From Planctomycetaceae bacterium (GTDB lineage Bacteria; Planctomycetota; Planctomycetia; Pirellulales; UBA1268): a stretch of DNA of 6,609 nucleotides. Where the stretch lies: NCBI GenBank assembly GCA_003488325.1, contig DNLZ01000321.1, forward strand, positions 1,812 to 8,420, given 5' to 3'. The notes under the pieces are model-generated. The model did no database searches. It was given only the letters and a program-made list of their open reading frames with translations, and had not been told where the DNA came from. This document shows positions 1 through 5,147 of this stretch, piece by piece (position 1 is the stretch's first letter; the number at the start of each line of letters is the position of its first letter). The position numbers were made by a program, and so were the translations under genes.

Positions 1-311
1 AGTGGGACCACCATGCGGTGAGTTGGTTCGCGGAGCAGCGGATCCTCGCCATCCCGGTCCAGCAGGGCTACGGCTGGGACGGCGGTGCCGGGCTCGTCGT
101 CTTCCGGGTCAATCTCGATGCGGCGGACGGATTCGAGAACCTCGGCCGGATCGATCACGACGGCTCCGTCCAGCGGAGCCTCCGCATCGGTGAGTACCTC
201 TATTCCATCTCGAGCGGCCAGGTGAAGGTGCACCGCATCGACGATCCGACCGCCGCGGTGGCGACCACGACGCTCACCAGCACGCCCCCCTACCCGTGGT
301 ACGTTTGGTGA
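1..311 (+). CDS. Secreted beta-propeller domain protein, C-terminal fragment (5' end outside window)
   Basis: The frame is open from the left edge (first full codon at base 3) and stops with TGA at 309-311, so only about 102 C-terminal residues are visible. They begin WDHHAVSWFAEQRILAIPV and continue through a strand LVVFRVNL, a short SLRIGEYLYSISSGQVKVHR segment and a final hydrophobic strand. This order matches the last blades of the secreted beta-propeller family distantly related to WD40 (Pfam 'Beta propeller domain', COG4880-like): the W-D-H-x-A motif, then 'IPV', then a 'R-S-L-x-I-G-x-x-L-Y-x-x-S' strand ending in a residue run like 'VKVHRIDD'. Members are exported and their function is largely unknown. 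An ATG at 18 is internal to the fold and is not the likely start. The family assignment is from remembered motifs, so it is moderately sure. The real length and signal peptide cannot be seen here. Confidence 0.72.
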   Translation, partial: WDHHAVSWFAEQRILAIPVQQGYGWDGGAGLVVFRVNLDAADGFENLGRIDHDGSVQRSLRIGEYLYSISSGQVKVHRIDDPTAAVATTTLTSTPPYPWYVW

Positions 312-317
312 CGATCC

Positions 318-331
318 CGCGGCTGGCCGCG
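318..331 (+). terminator. Short GC hairpin just after the beta-propeller stop codon
   Basis: Six bases downstream of the TGA, CGCGGC (318-323) faces GCCGCG (326-331) across TG, which folds as a 5-bp stem with a CTGG tetraloop. No T tract follows, so it is not a classical intrinsic terminator. It could be a mRNA 3'-end or spacer hairpin between this gene and the TPR gene, or chance in GC-rich DNA. Confidence 0.2.
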
Positions 332-384
332 TCGAGGAGCGCACGCACGTCACGGTCGACCACGGCTTCGCGAGCGGACGAGGA

Positions 385-1431
385 ATGGCCGAGGACATGC
401 CGCGCTCGTCGAAGGGCATCCCGCCCGTGAGGCTGGCCGCCGGCGGCCTGATCGCGGCGGCCTGTGGGGTGTGGCTGACGACGACCGTGATCAGCCACAT
501 GTCTCCGCCAACCGGGGAGCCTCGGGCCATGGCCGGTGCGCTGGTCGCCCGGGGTCGAACGCTGCTCGAGGCACGGCGGCTGGCCGCCGCCTACGACTGC
601 TTTGCCGAGGCGGTGCGGCTCGACCCTTCTGCCGCGGATGGTCACCGCGGACTCGCGGCGGTCGCCTACGACCAGGGATCGCTCATGCAGGCCGTGACCC
701 ATCTCGAGCACGCCGCAGCACTCGATCCGGCCGACGGCCGACCCTGGCGGATGATCGGTCACATCTGTCGCGACCTCGACCACCATGAACGTGCCGTTTC
801 GTCGTATCGCGAGGCTCTCGGCCGCGAGCTCGCCCCGGCCACTCGTGCCGAGGTCCGGGTCGAACTCGCCGAGGAGCTCCTCGCGCTCGGCGATGCCGCC
901 GGTGCCCTCGCCGAGCTTCCGGACGACACGCCGGGCGGCCTCGAGCCGCTTGCCGCCGTGATGTGCCGGGCCGAGGCGATCTGGATCACCGACGGGCCGG
1001 AGGCGGCACACCGCATCGCGGAGGCGGTCGCGGACCGATTCCCGGATGACGCGGGCCTGCTGGGGCTGCAAGGACGACTCCTCGTCGATCAGGGGCGGTG
1101 GCAGGCAGCCATCGTGCCGCTCGAGCGCGCCGTGGATCTCGATCCCCACGACCTGGCAACCCTGCAGGCGTTGGCGACCGCGTGCGACCGGCTCGGCAGG
1201 ACCGATGACGCGGCGCGCACGCGGAGCCGGCGCGAAGCGATCCAGGCGGCCCTCGAGCGCCTCAACACGCTGGGCCGCGCGGCCAATGCGGACGCGTGGA
1301 ATGCGTCCGTGCGTGAAGAACTCGCCGCCACGTGCGAGGAACTGGGCAGGAACGATCTGGCCGCCATGTGGCGTCACGCAGCCGCCCAGGCCCGGTCGAG
1401 GGTCAGCGCGACACCGCGCGACCTTCCATGA
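385..1431 (+). CDS. Membrane-anchored tetratricopeptide repeat (TPR) protein
   Basis: This is a 348-residue protein. A basic N-terminus is followed by one hydrophobic segment at about residues 15-38, which suggests a signal anchor with the rest on the far side of the cytoplasmic membrane. The remainder is alpha-helical with TPR-type 34-residue spacing. The clearest repeats are at about 50-83 (ends AVRLDPSA), 84-117 (ends AALDPADG), 118-148 and 223-256 (ends AVDLDPHD). Degenerate ones lie at about 152-222 and 257-287. TPRs are protein-protein docking surfaces; no catalytic motif is visible. It lies 73 nt after the beta-propeller gene on the same strand. Its last 29 nt overlap the end of the convergent FG-GAP/ASPIC gene. 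The start is uncertain: ATG 385 has a purine-rich AGGA directly against it, and ATG 397 would have GAGGA about 12 nt upstream. Both starts keep the membrane segment. Partner and role are unknown. Confidence 0.85.
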   Translation: MAEDMPRSSKGIPPVRLAAGGLIAAACGVWLTTTVISHMSPPTGEPRAMAGALVARGRTLLEARRLAAAYDCFAEAVRLDPSAADGHRGLAAVAYDQGSLMQAVTHLEHAAALDPADGRPWRMIGHICRDLDHHERAVSSYREALGRELAPATRAEVRVELAEELLALGDAAGALAELPDDTPGGLEPLAAVMCRAEAIWITDGPEAAHRIAEAVADRFPDDAGLLGLQGRLLVDQGRWQAAIVPLERAVDLDPHDLATLQALATACDRLGRTDDAARTRSRREAIQAALERLNTLGRAANADAWNASVREELAATCEELGRNDLAAMWRHAAAQARSRVSATPRDLP

Positions 1432-3256
1432 CCGCGGCGGGATCGTCCCGCTCGAGACGATGGTAGCGCCCCGCAGCGAGTCCATCCCAGCGGCTGACGC
1501 TGCCGTCGGGCCACGTCACCGTCACGTCCGCCCGTGGTGGCGCGTCGTCGCCAAGACCGAACAGGAGCCGCCGGTCGCCGTGCGAGAGGTACGTGCCCCC
1601 TCCGATGACGAAGCGGTGCTGTCGCGTGCCCCCGCACTCGAGGGCCACACGGGTGCCGACGCGATCCCGCCGTGCGCCGTCGGCCAGATCGACGCCGATC
1701 CAGCCCCGGCCATGCCCCGCACGGTTGTGGAGCACCACGACCGGCTCGTCCACGTGGCTCACGACGAGATCCACCGCGCCGTCGTCGTCGAGATCGCCTC
1801 CGGCGAGCCCACGGCCGTGGTGGGCGGCGCGGAAGTACGTGCCCCCCTCGTCGGACACCACGATGAATCGTCCGCGGCCGGCATTCCGCGCGAGCACCGG
1901 CCGCTGGGCGATCGTCGTGCCCTGCGGATGACGAATGACGTGGCCGTTGACGATCGCGATGTCCTCCCAGCCATCCTGATCGAAGTCGGCGAAGGTGGTG
2001 CCGAAGCCCACGAACGAGAGACCGACGGCTGTCACTCCGCTCGAGCGGCTGGCGAACGTGAAGTGGCCGTCGCCGTCGTTGCGATACAGGGCGGGCACCT
2101 CGTGCTGGTAGTTGGTGACGAGGAGCGAGGGACGGCCCGACCCGAAGGGATCCCCGACGGCGATTCCCATGCTGCCGTTGGCGAGCCCCCGGTCGTCGTG
2201 GGCCACGCCGGCGGCGACTCCACGCTCCTCGAAACGGTCGCCACGGTTGAGAAAGAGGAGGTTCGAAGTCGTGTCGTTCGCCATGTAGATGTCTGGGCGT
2301 CGATCGTCGTTCAGGTCGGCCGCCACCACGCCGAGCCCCTTCATCGACGCCACGTGCATCGGCTCGAGCATGCCGACCATCTCGGCGACGTCGGTGAACG
2401 TCCCGTCGCCGTCGTTGCGGTAGAGTGCCGCCGGCAGCGGCGCGAACGACCGCGGCGGGCAGACGTCCGCGAGCGACTCGTCGTGGTACCAGCAGCGCCG
2501 GTGCGTCGCGAACGACCAGTTCACGTACCGGCAGACGACGAGATCCGCGTCGCCATCCCCGTCGAAGTCGGCCCAGGCGGCGGACGTGCCCCATGCAGGC
2601 ATCCCGCCTGCCACGGTCCGCGCGGACAGCCCCGCTGCCGCGGTCGCGTCGGTGAACCATCCTCCCTCGTTGTGAAAGAGGAGCAGCCCGCCGTACCCCG
2701 TCACGACGAGGTCGTCGAGACCGTCCCGGTCGTAGTCGGCGATCGCGACCCCGTGGCTGTAGAGGCCGGTGGTCTCGATCCCGGCGGCCGCCGTGACGTC
2801 GGTGAAGCGAAGGTCGCCCTCGTTCCGCCAGAGCGACGACGGCCGACCCACGATCGTGCGACGTTCGTCACCGGTGTAGCCACCACCGCCGGGCAGGAAG
2901 AGGTCGAGATCGCCGTCGCCATCGGCATCGAAGAGCGCCACGCCACCGCCCAGCGATTCGAGAATGGAAAGATGCCCGTGCTCCATGCCGGTGGAGTACG
3001 CGTGGAGGACACCGCTCCGGGCCGTGACGTCCTCGAACCAGTCCCCCGGCCCGGCGGGGCCCGGCCGCCGCGGCTTGTCGGGCGAACCGGACCGCGCCAT
3101 GCCTCCCTGTGGCGACGTCGCCTCGGGCGGTGCCCGCCGCGCGGGGGCGGAAGGCCGGGCGAGATACTGCCACACCGCCCCCACGGTCATGACCGCGGCG
3201 ACCGGCACGAGGAGGGCGGCACCCACGCGGCCCCGGCTCATGGCTCGTCCCGCCAT
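1403..3256 (-). CDS. CRTAC1-like FG-GAP/VCBS repeat protein with C-terminal ASPIC/UnbV domain
   Basis: This is a 617-residue protein. A basic N-terminus and hydrophobic segment (about residues 11-31) form a signal anchor or signal peptide, followed by a Pro/Arg-rich linker to about 65. FG-GAP/VCBS repeats follow, each with an acidic calcium-type loop: FDADGDGD at 109, YDRDG at 175, FDGDGDAD at 231, DLNDD at 314, FDQDG at 425 and DLDDDG at 488. Between them are typical 'LYRNDGDGxFT' strands. This pattern is that of an integrin-alpha-like beta-propeller. Residues about 515-600 match ASPIC/UnbV: GTRVALECGG, then FVIGGGTYLSHGD, LLFGLGDD, VTVTWPDGS and a final HRLER. Family members are exported, and their molecular role is mostly unknown; adhesion or ligand binding is inference from the fold. 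The gene lies 79 nt after the lipoprotein gene. The start is ambiguous: ATG 3256, or the Met five codons later (3241). Neither has a strong Shine-Dalgarno sequence. Confidence 0.93.
   Translation of the reverse strand: MAGRAMSRGRVGAALLVPVAAVMTVGAVWQYLARPSAPARRAPPEATSPQGGMARSGSPDKPRRPGPAGPGDWFEDVTARSGVLHAYSTGMEHGHLSILESLGGGVALFDADGDGDLDLFLPGGGGYTGDERRTIVGRPSSLWRNEGDLRFTDVTAAAGIETTGLYSHGVAIADYDRDGLDDLVVTGYGGLLLFHNEGGWFTDATAAAGLSARTVAGGMPAWGTSAAWADFDGDGDADLVVCRYVNWSFATHRRCWYHDESLADVCPPRSFAPLPAALYRNDGDGTFTDVAEMVGMLEPMHVASMKGLGVVAADLNDDRRPDIYMANDTTSNLLFLNRGDRFEERGVAAGVAHDDRGLANGSMGIAVGDPFGSGRPSLLVTNYQHEVPALYRNDGDGHFTFASRSSGVTAVGLSFVGFGTTFADFDQDGWEDIAIVNGHVIRHPQGTTIAQRPVLARNAGRGRFIVVSDEGGTYFRAAHHGRGLAGGDLDDDGAVDLVVSHVDEPVVVLHNRAGHGRGWIGVDLADGARRDRVGTRVALECGGTRQHRFVIGGGTYLSHGDRRLLFGLGDDAPPRADVTVTWPDGSVSRWDGLAAGRYHRLERDDPAAVMEGRAVSR
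2067..2421 (-). repeat. Repeated 17-mer encoding the YRNDGDG strand of two FG-GAP repeats
   Basis: The same 17 bases, CCGTCGCCGTCGTTGCG on the plus strand, occur at 2067-2083 and 2405-2421. On the minus strand they encode the RNDGDG core of two separate propeller repeats (YRNDGDGHFTF and YRNDGDGTFTD). This is internal domain repetition within the coding region, not a mobile or regulatory repeat. Confidence 0.7.
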
Positions 3257-3315
3257 CGTCCGCAGCGACCCTCGGTCGATCGATCGTCACAGCGTACGCG
3301 ACCGGGAGTCCGCAC

Positions 3316-3333
3316 CAGGGCATTCCGCCCCTG
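3316..3333 (-). terminator. Imperfect hairpin immediately after the lipoprotein stop codon
   Basis: On the minus strand, two bases after the TGA, CAGGGGC pairs with GCCCTG across GGAAT, giving six base pairs with one bulged G. No T tract follows. It may mark a processing or partial termination point between the lipoprotein gene and the FG-GAP/ASPIC gene, which would reduce read-through. It is weak enough to be chance. Confidence 0.22.
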
Positions 3334-3335
3334 CC

Positions 3336-3857
3336 TCATCGCGACGGCACCTTCGGCATGGACGACACTTCGATCACCGCCTCACGTCCGTCGCCCGGCA
3401 CGTCGAACGTGAGCGTCGACGTGTCGCGAGACGCATACGCGATCGGGATCCAGCCGGGGCCCTGGGGCGGATTCTCGAGCAGTTTGGCCACCTCGCGGTC
3501 GTAGGCCATCCACTCGGGCGGCGGCGTGTTGACGCCGGGTTTGATCTCCACGGTCGGGACCGGCACCGACTTCGTCGAGTTGAGCAGCAGGACCTTGTAG
3601 CGACCGGGCATGACGCCCGCTGCCTCCATGGTTTGCAATTCGAAACGCCCGTCGGGACCGACGATCCCGTCGGCCTGCTTCGTGTTGCCGAGCGCCGAAA
3701 AGATCACCCGCACGCCCTCCGGCGCCGGCTCGCCGTCGAGCAGGACCTTGCCGCGCACCGTCCGCAGGCCGTTCCCGCATCCAAGCACGCCCGCGATCAC
3801 GGCCAGTCCTGCCGCCGCCACCATCACCCGGATGGTCCGCGGGCTCCGCTGTGCCAT
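3336..3857 (-). CDS. Small lipoprotein with a transthyretin/carboxypeptidase-regulatory-like fold
   Basis: This is a 173-residue protein. A basic N-terminus (MAQRSPRTIR) is followed by a hydrophobic stretch and the lipobox V-L-G-C with Cys27. It is therefore predicted to be cut by signal peptidase II and lipid-anchored. After the Cys come VRGKVLLDGEPAPEGVRVIF, a GPDGRFEL turn and PGRYKVLLL. This is the strand order of the carboxypeptidase-regulatory / transthyretin-like beta-sandwich found in many planctomycete lipoproteins. The C-terminal half (to LTFDVPGDG and VIEVSSM) is less recognisable. I chose ATG 3857 because GAGGAG sits 6 nt upstream and the signal sequence starts there. The frame stays open to 3998, but that would run inside the preceding gene. 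It lies 22 nt after the DUF1559 gene, a pairing common in Planctomycetes and probably co-transcribed. The function is unknown; a structural or ligand-binding surface role is inference. Confidence 0.87.
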   Translation of the reverse strand: MAQRSPRTIRVMVAAAGLAVIAGVLGCGNGLRTVRGKVLLDGEPAPEGVRVIFSALGNTKQADGIVGPDGRFELQTMEAAGVMPGRYKVLLLNSTKSVPVPTVEIKPGVNTPPPEWMAYDREVAKLLENPPQGPGWIPIAYASRDTSTLTFDVPGDGREAVIEVSSMPKVPSR

Positions 3858-3863
3858 CACCTG

Positions 3864-3869
3864 CTCCTC
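3864..3869 (-). promoter_or_regulatory. Ribosome binding site of the lipoprotein gene
   Basis: GAGGAG on the minus strand lies 6 nt upstream of ATG 3857, in the 22-nt spacer after the DUF1559 stop. It decides the start in favour of 3857 over upstream in-frame Met codons. Confidence 0.8.
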
Positions 3870-3879
3870 GCGCGATCTC

Positions 3880-4947
3880 TCAGAAGTCCGCCGTCGCCGG
3901 CCGGCCGTCGACCCGATGGCCGAGACGCTGGAACGTGTCCATGTTGACCGCTTCGTTGATGTACCGCACCGCACCATCGCCGAACGTGAAGTTCGCACCG
4001 CTGACGTGCCGGGACTTGAATCCGAGGCCCGTCGACCAGTTGCCCTCGCCGCCGCTGCAGCCGGGCGCGGTCTGTCGCAGGTTGATCGGCAGCATGGTGG
4101 TCGTCGGCACGTTGCCCCACGCGACGAAGCAGTTGTTGTCGTCCCCCTTGAGACGATTCGTCACGGATGTCTCCCCCAGCATGAGCGTCTTGCTGAGGCC
4201 ATCGCTCACGTCACCGACCCGGATCCGCAGCGAGGGCTCCCGCTCCAGGACGATAGTGGGGTTCGTGCCACCGCCCTGCCCAACAAAAAGGAAGAGGCCG
4301 CGGCACTGATCGCGGACGAGCGTGCTCGCCTGCACCTCGCCCCCCGCGGCACTCGGGAGCGTCTCGTATCCGGCGATGTTGGGGAGATAGACGGTCATCG
4401 TCGGACAGGGTGAGTGATCGCGGGTGCGCTTGGGACCGGCCGAGGCGGTGTAGTTCGTCATCGAAGGACTCGCCGCCACGTCGGAGTCGCTCGGGCAGCG
4501 CAGGCCCGCCATGCCACGATCACGAAGATGACGGCCGCGGTCGGGCGAGCCGCCGGCGAACTCGTCCCGCTCGCCCGGCTGGATGCCCCCCATGTCGAAG
4601 AGATGCTGCGCCTCGGTGTAGGGCAGCACGTAGTACATCCAGGAGTAGCCGGCGTTGCGGTTCGACGCCGCGCCCGAGGGATAGACCGAGGGCCGCTGAT
4701 AGCCGGCACAGGGATCGAACCCGCCGTGCGGGAGGAACCCCTTGGCAGACTCATGCTGCAGGACGGCGTTCGACCACTGCTTCAGGTGATTTTGACATTG
4801 GGACCGCCGCGCCGCCTCGCGGGCCGACTGCACGGCCGGCAGCAGCAAGCCGATGAGCACCGCGATGATGGCGATGACGACGAGCAACTCAACGAGCGTG
4901 AACGCCGAGTGCCCGGCCGGAGTGCGTCGCGTGCCGCAGGCTGTCAT
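3880..4947 (-). CDS. DUF1559 pseudopilin-like protein with H-X9-DG C-terminal motif
   Basis: This is a 355-residue protein of usual length for the family. Residues 16-44 form a prepilin-type N-terminus: FTLVELLVVIAIIAVLIG, then LLPAVQSAREAARRSQC. Glu20 is at position +5 of the predicted mature chain. Cleavage by a prepilin peptidase would fall between Ala15 and Phe16. Position -1 is Ala, not the commoner Gly. The middle holds a YYVLPYTEAQHLFD segment and an LRCPSDSD motif typical of DUF1559. The C-terminus has the H-X9-DG signature, with His314 and Asp324-Gly325 in HVSGANFTFGDG. These proteins are numerous in planctomycetes. They are thought to enter a type II secretion/type IV pilus-like machinery or the envelope, but their exact role is unproven. 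ATG 4947 is chosen because GGGGAG lies 7 nt upstream and the prepilin leader follows. The longer in-frame extension would overlap the WD40 gene. It is the first gene of a likely operon with the lipoprotein. Confidence 0.95.
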   Translation of the reverse strand: MTACGTRRTPAGHSAFTLVELLVVIAIIAVLIGLLLPAVQSAREAARRSQCQNHLKQWSNAVLQHESAKGFLPHGGFDPCAGYQRPSVYPSGAASNRNAGYSWMYYVLPYTEAQHLFDMGGIQPGERDEFAGGSPDRGRHLRDRGMAGLRCPSDSDVAASPSMTNYTASAGPKRTRDHSPCPTMTVYLPNIAGYETLPSAAGGEVQASTLVRDQCRGLFLFVGQGGGTNPTIVLEREPSLRIRVGDVSDGLSKTLMLGETSVTNRLKGDDNNCFVAWGNVPTTTMLPINLRQTAPGCSGGEGNWSTGLGFKSRHVSGANFTFGDGAVRYINEAVNMDTFQRLGHRVDGRPATADF

Positions 4948-4954
4948 GTCCTCA

Positions 4955-4960
4955 CTCCCC
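4955..4960 (-). promoter_or_regulatory. Ribosome binding site of the DUF1559 gene
   Basis: GGGGAG on the minus strand lies 7 nt upstream of ATG 4947. A second purine patch, GAGG, is 2 nt from the start. It supports a short 15-residue prepilin leader over any upstream start. Confidence 0.7.
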
Positions 4961-4969
4961 GCCTCGGGC

Positions 4970-4998
4970 AGTCTGACCGGTGCGCCCGCGACCGTCAA
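4970..4998 (-). promoter_or_regulatory. Candidate sigma70-type promoter for the DUF1559-lipoprotein operon
   Basis: On the minus strand, TTGACG (4998-4993) and CAGACT (4975-4970) are separated by exactly 17 nt. The -35 box matches TTGACA at five of six positions. The -10 box matches TATAAT at only three of six, including the key A2 and T6. The predicted transcript start, near 4963, would give a leader of about 16 nt that still holds the ribosome binding site. The placement is sensible, but the -10 box is weak. Confidence 0.33.
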
Positions 4999-5147
4999 CG
5001 GACTTCGCCATGACCGAATCCCCCGCGGGCCGTGCGCATCCGATCGTGGGATCGTACCGTCTCGAACAGCGGCATACGTTTTCACCCTCACTCCGCAGCG
5101 GCCAGCACGTGGGCGACAGGTCGGGCACCGGGCCGCAGCGTCCGGAG

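Larger units (their letters stand above)
4948..5147. other. 200-nt intergenic region between the cytochrome-WD40 and DUF1559 genes
   Basis: This is the longest gene-free stretch in the window. It holds the ribosome binding site and candidate promoter listed separately. It also holds a small hairpin (CGATC 5041-5045 and GATCG 5050-5054, loop GTGG) and an 8-nt direct repeat CCGCAGCG at 5093-5100 and 5133-5140. Downstream of the cytochrome-WD40 stop I see no stem followed by a T tract, so no convincing intrinsic terminator. No small reading frame here looks like a gene. Confidence 0.5.

Noticed and set aside
274..1485. Minus-strand open frame of 403 codons antisense to the TPR gene
   Set aside because: It has an Arg/Gly-rich low-complexity translation, with no signal or motif. 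The plus strand has clear TPR repeats and a membrane anchor.
1374..2660. Second minus-strand frame of 428 codons within the FG-GAP/ASPIC gene
   Set aside because: It is an off-frame, Arg-dominated translation of the same DNA. There is no break in the real frame that would require a frameshift.
3277..3286. Palindrome CGATCGATCG upstream of the FG-GAP/ASPIC start as an operator
   Set aside because: It does not extend beyond 10 bp, and CGATCG is common in this GC-rich sequence. No second copy is suitably spaced.
1046..3412. Plus-strand open frame of 788 codons antisense to the FG-GAP/ASPIC gene
   Set aside because: Its translation is rich in Arg, Val, His and Ala with no domain, and it covers part of the TPR gene and all of a well-recognised minus-strand gene. 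Long antisense frames are expected in GC-rich coding DNA.
3858..3998. N-terminal extension of the lipoprotein frame by 47 codons
   Set aside because: It would run inside the DUF1559 gene and place the signal sequence internally. ATG 3857 has GAGGAG at 6 nt.
5041..5054. Hairpin CGATC-GTGG-GATCG as a terminator of the cytochrome-WD40 gene
   Set aside because: The stem is only 5 bp, no T tract follows on either strand, and it lies about 95 nt beyond the stop codon.
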